The translations under genes and the position numbers were made by a program. The notes below the pieces were generated by a model, which saw nothing but the letters and a program-made list of their open reading frames with translations, searched no databases and was not told the DNA's origin. This document shows positions 45,501 through 54,133 of a DNA stretch of 64,000 bases, one piece after another. Source of the stretch: Glaciecola petra (GTDB lineage: Bacteria > Pseudomonadota > Gammaproteobacteria > Enterobacterales > Alteromonadaceae); NCBI RefSeq assembly GCF_031846345.1, contig NZ_JAVRHX010000002.1, forward strand, positions 124,001 to 188,000, read 5' to 3'. The stretch's first letter is position 1. Each line of letters starts with the position of its first letter.

Positions 45501-47588
45501 GTGAGTGCCAGCACACTGAAGACAAATCGCTTGTTTAGATTGGAGCGACTCAAGGACGACTCACTACGAGTAACAACAGGTGAACTGAATGTCATTATTG
45601 ATAATGCCGATTTAATCAAAGGGAAGGCACAATTATATACCGGAGTTGCCAATAGACAGCGTGCTTCATGGGATAATTGGCAAGTTAAGAGTGATTCAGA
45701 ACCGTTTGGTGCAACAGCCATAACTGCTCTTGGCGAATGGCAGCGAACAACTAAAGAATTTTGTGACTTTCCTGATCCACTCGCGGCGACACCTGCTGCT
45801 GATGGCACCATGCCTAGTGGTAATTATGTAATAAGTAGCACAAATAATTTATCTTGTTCTTTAGACAGCAATGAAAGAAACACTATATTTTTAGGAAAAG
45901 AGCTCAATATTCCTTATTTGTTTGAAGATGGTGCTGGCCCGACGATCTCTTGGTGGCAATACATTGATAAGCCTAGTACCTGGGATTTCAAACTTGAGAT
46001 ATCGAGAGCCGACAATCAAAATAATGGTGATTTTATAGATTATCTTGTTCCTCAAGATTATCCCAATGGTTGGCATAAAGTCACCTGGCCTTTACAGTTT
46101 GTTAATGGTGCAAGCGATGCCTCAGGTATAGGTGTTGACCTCAATTTTACTGTACTACCGCCTTTAGACCGTGGTGATTTATCACAAGAATACTTAGGTT
46201 GGTTAATTGATGATGTCAAAATCGATTATGGCGAAAATGCCAACCTCGTATGTGACAACAATGTTCTCGGAGATGCTAGTTTTGAAGCAGGCAATGCCTC
46301 GGCATTTTGGAATGCGACAATGAACGAACTCGAGTATGCACAAGGCGGGGATGCCCTGACAGGCTTTTACGGAGCTAAAATTGGTACTCAAAACAATTTG
46401 CCAGAACGCCTGCGTTTATCTCAAATTGTCACAATGCCAGATACAGAAGCGGCTCGCTTAAAGTTTTATTACAAAATCGAACGTGGATGTCTCGAAAACT
46501 GCGATAAAAGTAAAATAGAAATATTAATGAATGGGGAGACAGTTTGGGAGCTTGTTCCTCGCGAGTTAACCAACGATTTTGCTGAAGTTTTTATTGATAT
46601 GTCAGCGTTTGCAGATGGCGGTATACATGAATTTGCTGTGCAAGTTGATGCATCTGAAGTGGGCAGCATTGTTTTAGAAGATTTTTGTTTAGGACAATTG
46701 GATTCTTGTGTGCTCGAGAGTGTGGAATTAAGCCCTAGCCTTGATGGGATGATTTTTGTTGATGAGACTGGTCAACGCCCCTTAACTTTAAGCAGTGTAG
46801 TTAATCTATCAGGGATGTCCTTGACTGGTGAAGCTTGCCGAATTACGCCTGTAGAAGTTTCTTATGCTTTAGACGGCATTGATATAGGTAGTTCGCGAAG
46901 TATTGGGGCCGGTTTTAGTTATGCGAGTGATTTACCACAAACACCACTAAACACCAATGGCTTTGACGAAGTCAATGCCATGCTTACAGCAACAGCAACA
47001 ATGTTGGATACTGGTGAAACCGTAAGCACGAATAAACAATTAACCTTTGTGCATCCTGCAGACGTACCACAGCTCGCTTACTCGGTATCCCCAAGCAAAA
47101 CTATCGATGACGCGAGACTAGGTGATAAACCAGAATTTGTGATTACAGTGGCTAATATCAATGAAGCCAACCCAGCTGAAAGTCTGCAATTGACTAAATT
47201 CCAAAGTTTAAAAGCACCTTGGGAAATTGTATCTGACAATTGTACTGGAACTCCTCTTGCGTCGATGGATATGTGTCAATTTGTGGTGGCTTTTGAAGCA
47301 CAGGAAGTAGGCGAAAGCAATACGATATTAGGTTTATCCAGTACAGATATCTCCCAAGGTTTAACTGAAATAATGCTGACTGTGAATGTAAGTGAAGATG
47401 TATTAATCGGAGACTGGGATAAGGATGGCGACGTCGACTTAAACGATGTTTATGGACTATTACGAGCCTTACAGCAACGTCAAATTGTTGATATCGAATT
47501 TGATATTAACCAAGACAATGTTGTGAATATGTTTGATGTAAGGGCATTGATGCCTTTATGCACACGTGCACGATGTGCCGTTCAATAA
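42543..47588 (+). CDS. Very large secreted multidomain protein with C-terminal dockerin
   Basis: 1681 residues with a signal peptide (LKKALLAVSIACGSATIFAE). In order: a propeller-like domain (about 60-400); a glycine-zipper stretch (GFAAGAAIGSAVPILGTGIG, about 405-450); a beta/gamma-crystallin-like pair of Greek keys with VELYQDRNFEGRKVTYD and DKASSIRY (about 545-640); a PKD-like domain with LINWGDGSKQEI; several jelly-roll modules; and a C-terminal dockerin-like pair of calcium loops, DWDKDGDVDLND and DINQDNVVNMFD (about 1620-1665). No catalytic residues were recognised. The next gene encodes a cohesin-like, anchored protein, so this protein may dock onto it outside the cell. AAGGA precedes the start. 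Confidence 0.82.
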   Translation: MLKPNSKIKSKLKKALLAVSIACGSATIFAEPINDQNDTIQDVEQKFAAISTYGEWMGYWPGVDSVITAEPIIPKPVPGYTSDQHVQGIARSNGPGTPFIYVARSGASDFAADNLGTVDVIELRSRNGSGERMRSNRLARDKETKNTTPPNSDKVVKTIAFPDYWHPGGMTVIGDVLAVALEGSCQTESENYCPDNISDIPDSVVRFYDISEPSNPIFMYDFVRPIGGTDPGSGVEENPPIVTEDNIEDTVNQRFSRVLENDKLGFVGAVKYQDRHFILVPAASDTYWQFYATARGKSLAEASEPGDWEFYAELNAKEAGFPQPSNAFQNIHFLHQEASASSPEKMFLIASQNTGFGPPFINGSDRLHLLEMNLPDFNNGVINVSTVRIDNKKLSSAGNFVAFLPDGINVADGAAGGASGFAAGAAIGSAVPILGTGIGAIIGGIWGGSAGSGIAGFLPGEPDNFAKQEANFNASGAPHITPSGELLYYSAAFYNRGPSGTARFAELAHNRINNEGRCIARDGDLRVEISDFVLNEGQGLLGRASSQQGHPWVELYQDRNFEGRKVTYDWLDRNFENWDDFKRLNGNQAGDPGFSDKASSIRYCLPSDNWNLTLFDDDSYNDPKYNNDRLSANGFVTSQQVLPDGTEDKVTSMLVSCNAGNPEGRYTWEVLNPSSSIDLDVTEIGTGEVAAVEVLNGDISEQSIQVRVSYAPPCGGDTISEIYPVRIINEPPTIQRPRVFDINSRELGKDVNGVAPGLVSVQSIFDDPAGMLDGPYTLLINWGDGSKQEIELDPSDYPASTGIFSHSYEASDENYELVMTITGSDNVSTSSAININVDESYAFLQNDFDSYSFDQFNTATSNINYYFLFNISNNGQTSIGNSGQYEISAGALQYANNDPSRANAAINPAATLRIGQTFSVQGNIGNASIGNGWSVLAIDDPNLRIANGYYFEVTSAQIPFRNLFSHQLNVFEVINGTIVDNSIAADVSASTLKTNRLFRLERLKDDSLRVTTGELNVIIDNADLIKGKAQLYTGVANRQRASWDNWQVKSDSEPFGATAITALGEWQRTTKEFCDFPDPLAATPAADGTMPSGNYVISSTNNLSCSLDSNERNTIFLGKELNIPYLFEDGAGPTISWWQYIDKPSTWDFKLEISRADNQNNGDFIDYLVPQDYPNGWHKVTWPLQFVNGASDASGIGVDLNFTVLPPLDRGDLSQEYLGWLIDDVKIDYGENANLVCDNNVLGDASFEAGNASAFWNATMNELEYAQGGDALTGFYGAKIGTQNNLPERLRLSQIVTMPDTEAARLKFYYKIERGCLENCDKSKIEILMNGETVWELVPRELTNDFAEVFIDMSAFADGGIHEFAVQVDASEVGSIVLEDFCLGQLDSCVLESVELSPSLDGMIFVDETGQRPLTLSSVVNLSGMSLTGEACRITPVEVSYALDGIDIGSSRSIGAGFSYASDLPQTPLNTNGFDEVNAMLTATATMLDTGETVSTNKQLTFVHPADVPQLAYSVSPSKTIDDARLGDKPEFVITVANINEANPAESLQLTKFQSLKAPWEIVSDNCTGTPLASMDMCQFVVAFEAQEVGESNTILGLSSTDISQGLTEIMLTVNVSEDVLIGDWDKDGDVDLNDVYGLLRALQQRQIVDIEFDINQDNVVNMFDVRALMPLCTRARCAVQ

Positions 47589-47615
47589 ATAATTTATATT
47601 AAGGAAATTAAAAAA

Positions 47616-48206
47616 ATGAAAACTCTATTTAATACACTATTTTGTATTGTAAGCCTGCTATATTCAGCACATTCAATTGCGGCACTTGTCGAAATCAATG
47701 TGGATAATGACGAAGTACTAACGGGGCAAGAAATAAATGTCACGATTACAGGTTCAAACTTTGGCGCTTTCGAAAACTTCGACCTGTTTAGTTTTGATGT
47801 CATTTTAGATGCTAACATTTTTCAATTGAATGAAAGCAGTATTTCATCTGACTTTAATCTATTTGACCCTTTCTTTAGTGTCGGTCTTTCAGTGGTTCAA
47901 AATAGCAATGTAATCAACTTTACCTTTATAGACTTTTTCCCATTTGACCCATCATTTGGAGAATTTAATATTGCAAGTTTTAGTCTGACAGCGTTGATGC
48001 TAGGGGAAAGTGATAATTTTGGGTATAGCGCTACTAATATTGATCAGGGGTTCTTCCCACCATTGAGTATATTTCCAATTAACGTGACGAGTAATGCTAA
48101 TACTGATCTATTGCGAGTGGTCCCGCCAAGTCAGGTTTCATCTCCAACGGTTATAATCTTACTTCTGAGTGGACTTATCGCACTATGGTTTCAACGAAGG
48201 TGCTAA
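47616..48206 (+). CDS. Cohesin-like protein with C-terminal sorting tail
   Basis: 196 residues. Signal peptide to about residue 23 (SAHSIAALVEI), then a domain (about 24-160) with EVLTGQEINVTITGSNFG, the pattern of cohesin domains that often occur with PEP-CTERM-like tails. The C-terminus is VVPPSQVSSPTVIILLLSGL followed by IALWFQRRC: a short Pro motif, one hydrophobic helix and a basic end, as in PEP-CTERM-type sorting signals, though the PEP triplet is replaced. It lies 27 bases after the dockerin-bearing gene with a good AAGGAA site, so the two are co-expressed. It is a likely anchor for the dockerin protein. Confidence 0.75.
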   Translation: MKTLFNTLFCIVSLLYSAHSIAALVEINVDNDEVLTGQEINVTITGSNFGAFENFDLFSFDVILDANIFQLNESSISSDFNLFDPFFSVGLSVVQNSNVINFTFIDFFPFDPSFGEFNIASFSLTALMLGESDNFGYSATNIDQGFFPPLSIFPINVTSNANTDLLRVVPPSQVSSPTVIILLLSGLIALWFQRRC

Positions 48207-48228
48207 ATATTCACAAGTGATCAATTAG

Positions 48229-48260
48229 GGCTTACTCATTTTATTTGAGTAAGCCTTTTT
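48229..48260 (+). terminator. Strong Rho-independent terminator
   Basis: GGCTTACTCA (48229-48238) pairs perfectly with TGAGTAAGCC (48246-48255), with a 7-base loop, followed by five T bases. It closes the dockerin/cohesin operon. Confidence 0.9.
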
Positions 48261-48324
48261 ATGTTTTTCAGTGGCCCAAATAAAAGACTTAGCCCCCCGT
48301 TTATCAACGCTTTGCCTTATTAAA

Positions 48325-48894
48325 TCAAAGCAAATTGTTGTTGATGTCGGTACTCAAAACATCGAGGAGTTCACGCATTTTAGACACTGATTCTTCAAAG
48401 CCTCCTTCAGAGAGACTCGTTGAATAACTAAAGCTATTTATATTCTGTTTAGCGTTGGTGCCAATAATAACGTAGGTTCCGGCTAACAATACATCACCGC
48501 CTTCAGTTGGGTAATAATGGTCAATACTAATATCTACATTAATGCAGTTTCGGCATTGTTGCGTGAAATTTATGGTGTCGTTTAATTGGTTAAGTTCGTT
48601 AATAACAACCCGTTGTACACTTTGTCGTAAATCATCAGCCCAATAATGGTAGTTAGTAATCTTGATTTGGTGATCGCTAAGTTTGATCACCAAATTAGGT
48701 TGATTCATATAATCAGGCAAACTCACCGGCAATATTTTGATTTCAGTTTCGGTGTTTTTTACTGCAAAGCTTTTGGGCGTCGGGTCTAACACATAATAAA
48801 ATGTATCTGGGGGTGGAGCAGAGGTTGCGCATGCCTGCAATAAAGCGAACATTAATAATATAGTCGATTGTTTGATTCGTTTATTTGTATTCAC
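48325..48894 (-). CDS. pqiC: Outer membrane lipoprotein PqiC
   Basis: 189 residues, lipobox LLQACATS. The body has the ABC-type-auxiliary-lipoprotein pattern: TFYYVLDPTP, IKILPVSLPDYMNQPNLVI and NYHYWADDLRQSVQRVVINE. In other bacteria PqiC sits in the outer membrane under the PqiB tunnel and helps move phospholipids. Its ATG overlaps the end of pqiB by 4 bases. Confidence 0.88.
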   Translation of the reverse strand: MNTNKRIKQSTILLMFALLQACATSAPPPDTFYYVLDPTPKSFAVKNTETEIKILPVSLPDYMNQPNLVIKLSDHQIKITNYHYWADDLRQSVQRVVINELNQLNDTINFTQQCRNCINVDISIDHYYPTEGGDVLLAGTYVIIGTNAKQNINSFSYSTSLSEGGFEESVSKMRELLDVLSTDINNNLL

Positions 48895-50519
48895 TGCGAT
48901 TTCCCTTTTGGTTCGGTGTCGGCCGGTGGCGGATCGCTAAAGATGAGTGAATTAGGTTTTCTTCTTATTTCTTGCAAGAATGGTTGCATCATATTCAAGG
49001 TTCTTTCTAATTCACTTAAGTTGTCTTCTAGTTTTCTATACACAGACGAATCAGGCTGTAAGCCCCCCATCGTCTGTTTAGCTTCAAGCAAAGTGCTTTC
49101 AACTGCATCAAGCACTGATTGAGTGGCTAAAATTTTAGAGTTGGCCGATAATATTGTGGTATTTGCAGAGTCGATAGCGCGAGTGGTGCTTCTTGCTATG
49201 TCTTCTAAAGGTAGCTGTTCTAATTTAATTAATAATTGTTCAGTTTTGTTCATGATACTGGCAAAGCCACTTTGCGATGTGGGAATCACTTTATATTTGC
49301 CGAAATATTCAAGTTCGTAGTCTTGTTCTTGCACTAAATCAAGATCAATATCTAAGCTAACTTTGAGTGAGCCCGTAAGGTAATTGGCGGTTTCAAGTCT
49401 TGCGCCCATGCCCGTTTTTATCCATTCGGTCATTTGCTTGTCGAACCATTCGAGTCCATAACCCGCGTTTTGCGTAAGTCGCTGAGGCTCAATATGCACT
49501 ATTACCGCAATACGCGTTTCGTCGGGGTCAATAAGATTTTTCTGATGGAAATTCAAATAAGGGCGATGCACGCGGCCCAACAAAATACCGCGATATTCCA
49601 CTGGAGCGCCAATATCTAAACCCCCTACCGAATCTTCAACCAATATCGCGTATTCTAGATATTCATAGACACGGTCTTCGGTAATGCCTGTTTTAGATGA
49701 ATATAACTTAAATTCTCGAGGTGCATCAACGCGCTTGCCTAACTCTAAATCTTCAGGCACATCAAACTGCACACCCCCTGATAGAATTGTTTCCATTGAT
49801 GCAAAATCGACGGTTAGGCCCTGGGTATCTGCTGAAACCGAAAAACCGCCAGCATTCCAAAAATGGGTATTGGTAGTAATTAAATTATCAAAAGGAGCTC
49901 TAATAAAAACGCCATAAGTCACCTGGCGGGATGCGACATCGAAATCGACCGTTTCTACCGCACCCACTTCAAAACCACGATAAATAATGGGGTTGCCCTC
50001 TTGCAAAGATTTGCCACCTTCAGACACTAAAGTCAGTTTTAAACCTGCACTAGTGGGTGATGAAATAGGCGGTACTTCCAAGCCTATAAATCGTTCCGAG
50101 TAATAAGCAGATTTACCCGGCTCTATCGCAATATAGGCGCCAGATAAAAGTGTGCCAAATCCACTAATACCTGAGCTTCCTATGCGAGGCCGCACTACCC
50201 AAAATTGACTATCGCTATGCAAGAATTGTTGGGTTTTTCGGTCGATTTCGACCAAGGCTTCAATCGACGTACCATCCTCATTGAAATTGATTGTTTTTAC
50301 CGTGCCAATATCAACGTTGCGATATTTAACTTTTGTTTTGTTGGCTTCAAGCCCTTGTGCATCTTCAAACACAATAGTGATTTCGATACCTTGATTTTGA
50401 ATATGATGATAGACCATGCCCATGCCAATGAGCGCAGCAATGAAAGGCAATATCCATATAACTGAAAAGTTAGATTTTTGCTTTATGACCGCTTTAGTAT
50501 TTTCGTCGTTATTACTCAT
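48891..50519 (-). CDS. pqiB: Intermembrane lipid-transport protein PqiB (MCE domains)
   Basis: 542 residues with one N-terminal membrane helix (SVIWILPFIAALIGMGMVYH) and three MCE/MlaD domains in a row (about 45-135, 160-245 and 290-390: GLEANKTKVKYRNVDIGTVK, SLQEGNPIIYRGFEVGAVET and LDIGAPVEYRGILLGRVHRP). A long helical C-terminal segment that forms the tunnel shaft follows. It spans the periplasm between the PqiA proteins and PqiC. It overlaps both neighbours by a few bases, so the operon is translated as a unit. Confidence 0.92.
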   Translation of the reverse strand: MSNNDENTKAVIKQKSNFSVIWILPFIAALIGMGMVYHHIQNQGIEITIVFEDAQGLEANKTKVKYRNVDIGTVKTINFNEDGTSIEALVEIDRKTQQFLHSDSQFWVVRPRIGSSGISGFGTLLSGAYIAIEPGKSAYYSERFIGLEVPPISSPTSAGLKLTLVSEGGKSLQEGNPIIYRGFEVGAVETVDFDVASRQVTYGVFIRAPFDNLITTNTHFWNAGGFSVSADTQGLTVDFASMETILSGGVQFDVPEDLELGKRVDAPREFKLYSSKTGITEDRVYEYLEYAILVEDSVGGLDIGAPVEYRGILLGRVHRPYLNFHQKNLIDPDETRIAVIVHIEPQRLTQNAGYGLEWFDKQMTEWIKTGMGARLETANYLTGSLKVSLDIDLDLVQEQDYELEYFGKYKVIPTSQSGFASIMNKTEQLLIKLEQLPLEDIARSTTRAIDSANTTILSANSKILATQSVLDAVESTLLEAKQTMGGLQPDSSVYRKLEDNLSELERTLNMMQPFLQEIRRKPNSLIFSDPPPADTEPKGKSQ

Positions 50520-51174
50520 TTTTTTGTTGCCTGTCCCATATTAGTCTCACATCAAACTGATGCGCAGCAATCATCGTTAAAATCACCACAATTGCGAATG
50601 CCCTAGCGGCCATGCCAGGCTCTATTACCATAATGCCAGCAAATTGCACAAGTGCCACCAAAATTGCGACTACAAAAATATCTATCATTGACCATTTGCC
50701 AATAAATTCGGTCACGCGGTATAAAAAAGTAAGCTCATTCTTTGATAGCTTTGTTGATCTTGAAGTGTTGTAGCAAAGCCATAATATGATTATCATTTTT
50801 GCCAGAGGAATCAACACGCTCGCGCTAAAAATAACGAACGCAACAAAGTATGAACCATGCTCGATAAATAGTAAAACACCGCTGATAATGGTACTGGGTG
50901 TTGCATCGCCTAATAAGGTAGTTGTCATAATTGGATATATATTAGCCGGTATATAAAAAAGTATTGCTGTCAAAACTATCGCAAGTGTTCGTTGTACGCT
51001 ATTTGGATATCGTAAATACAGGCGATCACTACAGCGTGGGCAATATTGCGAGTCTAGGTCAGTTACAAAGTGGCATGTACGACAGCTTACTTTGCCTAAA
51101 CTTGCGGCGGTACCTTCAGGGTAACTAATTGAATCATTGGTAGAATCTATATTCGTGACATTTTCATTTGCCAT
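50512..51174 (-). CDS. pqiA2: PqiA, second half as a separate protein
   Basis: 220 residues with a zinc-ribbon-like start (CRTCHFVTDLDSQYCPRC) and four membrane helices (LAIVLTAILFYIPANIYPIM, FVAFVIFSASVLIPLAKMII, SMIDIFVVAILVALVQFAGI). In E. coli PqiA is one chain with two such modules; here they are two genes that overlap by 11 bases. Inner membrane partner of the MCE tunnel. Confidence 0.85.
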   Translation of the reverse strand: MANENVTNIDSTNDSISYPEGTAASLGKVSCRTCHFVTDLDSQYCPRCSDRLYLRYPNSVQRTLAIVLTAILFYIPANIYPIMTTTLLGDATPSTIISGVLLFIEHGSYFVAFVIFSASVLIPLAKMIIILWLCYNTSRSTKLSKNELTFLYRVTEFIGKWSMIDIFVVAILVALVQFAGIMVIEPGMAARAFAIVVILTMIAAHQFDVRLIWDRQQKNE

Positions 51175-51787
51175 GATTTATCCATGTCCATAGTTGGTGT
51201 TTGCTGGCAATAGCCGAAGATGCCAAAAAGCAAACCACAAAACCAATATATGCCCAAAATGCCACACCAAAAACAATGTCAGCAAGCTCAATAATTTTGA
51301 TTAACGCCACCAATACTCCCACCATAAATACCTCTGTCATTACCCACGGTAGTAAATAACTCAAGGTTCTACCCAAGGTGATCGCAAAGGGTGGCTTAAG
51401 CCCAATTTTTGTGGGTATTGTAATAGCGAGTAAACAACTTAAATAAATTGCCGGAAATAGCAGCACACAAACATAAACTAAAAATGCTAATAAGTAGAAG
51501 CCTTGTATATAAAGTTCATTAGAGGCCTGGATAATCGTTATAGTGCGCGTTTGTCCTTGTGCGTCAAAAGACAAAAAGGGAAAGGCATTGGCAATCACCA
51601 ACAAAATAAGTGCTGTTAAACTATAGGCAACAGTTTTATCAACAGGGTGCTTATATTGTGTCCATTGCACCTTCTTGCACCTAGGGCATAGCAAAGACTG
51701 ATTATCATTGAGCTGCTCGGGTAACTCGATGAGTAAATCACAGTCATGACATGCTTGCTGTTTTGGATGAAGATGCGTAGCTTCCAT
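51164..51787 (-). CDS. pqiA1: PqiA, first half as a separate protein
   Basis: 207 residues. Starts with a two-Cys-pair ribbon (QACHDCDLL and LLCPRCKKVQW), then four membrane helices (SLTALILLVIANAFPFLSFD, LAFLVYVCVLLFPAIYLSCL, VFMVGVLVALIKIIEL-like and AFWAYIGFVVCFLASSAI). First gene of the pqi operon. Its coupling to pqiA2 (11-base overlap) suggests the two modules assemble together. Confidence 0.85.
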   Translation of the reverse strand: MEATHLHPKQQACHDCDLLIELPEQLNDNQSLLCPRCKKVQWTQYKHPVDKTVAYSLTALILLVIANAFPFLSFDAQGQTRTITIIQASNELYIQGFYLLAFLVYVCVLLFPAIYLSCLLAITIPTKIGLKPPFAITLGRTLSYLLPWVMTEVFMVGVLVALIKIIELADIVFGVAFWAYIGFVVCFLASSAIASKHQLWTWINHGK

Positions 51788-51890
51788 ATTTTATTGCCAG
51801 AAATACTGAAAGGTCATCCTAAAGACTATTAGATAGCAATGTTGACCGCAAGTTATTTACAAGAGTATTTGCAAGAGTATATGTTAGGTA

Positions 51891-52409
51891 TTAGCAGTCT
51901 GCAGTGACAACTTCTATGGTGCACTGCGGCTCAGCAAAGGAATCATAAATTATGTAACAACCTTGATTAGTTGGGGTTCCGCTGGTGGGTACGTCGTAGC
52001 CAAAAAGTGTATATTGATTGTCTACTCTAGTGGTAATTTGGTCGTTAAAAGATGTGGACATAAAATCGAGAAAGTCTAAACGATTTCCCAACTCACCTTG
52101 GCTTTCAGGACATAAACTTCTAAAATCAACTTCAACACTCCCAAAACTAAAATTGACGATAAATTCACTTTGCCCATTGCCTGGATTAGAACTTGTAGTT
52201 TGCAAGCCCTGAATAATGGCTTTGTACTGAACCATTTGAGTGGTACTTTTGGCTTGTTTGGCCAATTCTTCAAGCGAAGCGATTTTTGCATCGCTAGATA
52301 AATCTATAAACCGTGGCAAGGCCACAATAGACAATACGCCGAGCACCACAATGACTATGATAAGCTCAATTAGCGTAAACCCATTTTGATACCTTGTTGA
52401 TACTGACAC
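51891..52409 (-). CDS. MSHA/type IV pilin-like prepilin
   Basis: 172 residues with a 10-residue leader and the prepilin cleavage motif QNG/FTLIELIIVIVVLGVLSI, then the helical spine and a C-terminal globular part with cysteines (about 115, 148, 162 and 171), two of which probably form the pilin disulfide loop. Resembles MSHA-type pilins and pseudopilins. No other pilus gene is adjacent, so it is an orphan here; cleavage would need a prepilin peptidase encoded elsewhere. Confidence 0.85.
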   Translation of the reverse strand: MSVSTRYQNGFTLIELIIVIVVLGVLSIVALPRFIDLSSDAKIASLEELAKQAKSTTQMVQYKAIIQGLQTTSSNPGNGQSEFIVNFSFGSVEVDFRSLCPESQGELGNRLDFLDFMSTSFNDQITTRVDNQYTLFGYDVPTSGTPTNQGCYIIYDSFAEPQCTIEVVTADC

Positions 52410-52627
52410 TTAGGACTCTTGACTGACTACAGTTTTATAGTGTGGTTATCGGCAATAGTGGCACTTCCCTTAATTTAATGGCTTGGTCTACGCCCTAAAA
52501 AATGTTTGTTTCCTATCCAAAAGGCCTGCACTAGCGAGGATGAAAAAGCCGGCTGTTGTTGACAATTACTTCCTTTCTAGCGTAGTTTTTAAATGCAAGC
52601 TAATTAAGAAATAGCGGAGAGGTAATA

Positions 52628-54010
52628 ATGAAAGGTCAATCGCAAGCCCCTAAATTTACTCGCCGCAGCGGTGCGAGTGAATCTAATCCGAGTATATTTC
52701 GGCGCTGGTTATTGTCAAAAGCGATGACCTATTTATTCAGTAAAACGAAAACAGTAAAAAGACATCGTAAAGCGGAGTTAAAGCGACAAAAAACTGGTGA
52801 AGCGCATCGTATTGAGTATTTCCATCAAGTGGATGATGCCTATAGTCACCTTGTGGCGCAGATATTAACATCATTTGTTCAACGTTATGATGCAAAACTA
52901 GTTTGTCATTTAGTTGAAAGCGCAAAAGGAGACAACTCCCCCGAGCCTGAACTACTTTTAAAACTTTCACGCTACGATGCCTTTTATATAGCACCGGAAT
53001 ATGGTCTTTCATTCCCCGAGCACGAAAAACCGATTGCCCCCAATTTATTACAATTGGCATCTAAAATATTAGCTAAGCAAGATTCAAAAGGATTTATTGC
53101 TTGTGTAGCGAAGGTAGGTGAAGCAATGTGGGCAGGTGATAAAGCTGCACTTGATAAACTGTCTGTTGAATATGGTATGACAAGCGAAACAACACTAGAA
53201 AATAAGCTAAATGAAGGTAAATTGCGCAGAGAATCACTTAAGCATTACTCAGGAGCCATGCTTTACTACGGTAACGAATGGTATTGGGGTGTAGACCGTT
53301 TGTATCATCTAGAAAAGCGACTCGCCAAACTTGGGCTTGATACAGCCCCAAAACAACCCCTATTAGTCGATAGGCCATCATTGAATGCTGGTACACTTAA
53401 AGATTCTGGCAAACTAACGCTAGAGATATATGCATCCTTACGTAGCCCTTATACCGCTATTTGTTTTGACCGAACAGTTGAATTAGCATCGCAGACAGGC
53501 GTAAATTTGACTGTGAAACCTATTTTACCAATGGTGATGCGGGGTGTACCAGCAACCCTTGAGAAGGGTCTATACATTTTTATGGATACCGCCAGAGAAG
53601 CTGATGCTGCAAATGTGTCATATGGTAATTTTTATGATCCTATTGGAGAACCAGTACGCAATGCATATTCCCTTTATCCGTGGGTAAAAGCGCAGGGTAG
53701 AGAAGTTGATTATTTCTCTAGCTTCCTCAATTGCGTCTTTGCTCAAGGCATCAATACTAACAAAACTTCGGGTATAAAAACCGTAGTTGAACAAGCAGGG
53801 CTTGATTGGCAAGAAGCTAAGACAATACTTGGCAAACCGGGTTGGGAAAGCATGCTAGAAGAAAATAGGTTAACGATGTACAAATTGGGCATTTGGGGCG
53901 TTCCCAGCTTTCGATTGTTGAATGAAAACGGGGAGCAAGTATTTGCAACTTGGGGGCAAGATAGACTCTGGCTTGTAGCAAGAGAAATACAACGGCAATT
54001 AAGCGATTAA
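52628..54010 (+). CDS. Double DsbA/HCCA-isomerase-fold protein
   Basis: 460 residues. The C-terminal half (about 255-460) matches the 2-hydroxychromene-2-carboxylate isomerase/DsbA group: LEIYASLRSPYTAICFDRTV, VKPILPMVMRGVP, GEPVRNAYSLYPW, ending GIWGVPSFRLLNENGEQVFA. The N-terminal half (about 60-240) looks like a degenerate copy of the same fold (IEYFHQVDDAYSHLVAQILT, FYIAPEYGLSFPE). No CxxC pair is present, so it is not a simple disulfide enzyme; glutathione-linked chemistry is possible. The start has GGAGAGG close upstream. Confidence 0.75.
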   Translation: MKGQSQAPKFTRRSGASESNPSIFRRWLLSKAMTYLFSKTKTVKRHRKAELKRQKTGEAHRIEYFHQVDDAYSHLVAQILTSFVQRYDAKLVCHLVESAKGDNSPEPELLLKLSRYDAFYIAPEYGLSFPEHEKPIAPNLLQLASKILAKQDSKGFIACVAKVGEAMWAGDKAALDKLSVEYGMTSETTLENKLNEGKLRRESLKHYSGAMLYYGNEWYWGVDRLYHLEKRLAKLGLDTAPKQPLLVDRPSLNAGTLKDSGKLTLEIYASLRSPYTAICFDRTVELASQTGVNLTVKPILPMVMRGVPATLEKGLYIFMDTAREADAANVSYGNFYDPIGEPVRNAYSLYPWVKAQGREVDYFSSFLNCVFAQGINTNKTSGIKTVVEQAGLDWQEAKTILGKPGWESMLEENRLTMYKLGIWGVPSFRLLNENGEQVFATWGQDRLWLVAREIQRQLSD

Positions 54011-54133
54011 TAGATGCGCTCATTTTGCACGTACAATTGGCGTAGCAAAATAATCGTCTTCAATACTGGCTTTGTTCCAATCCCAATGTAGTCTATTATG
54101 AGGCATCATCTATAGCCTTGGTAGAGCTCTTTA

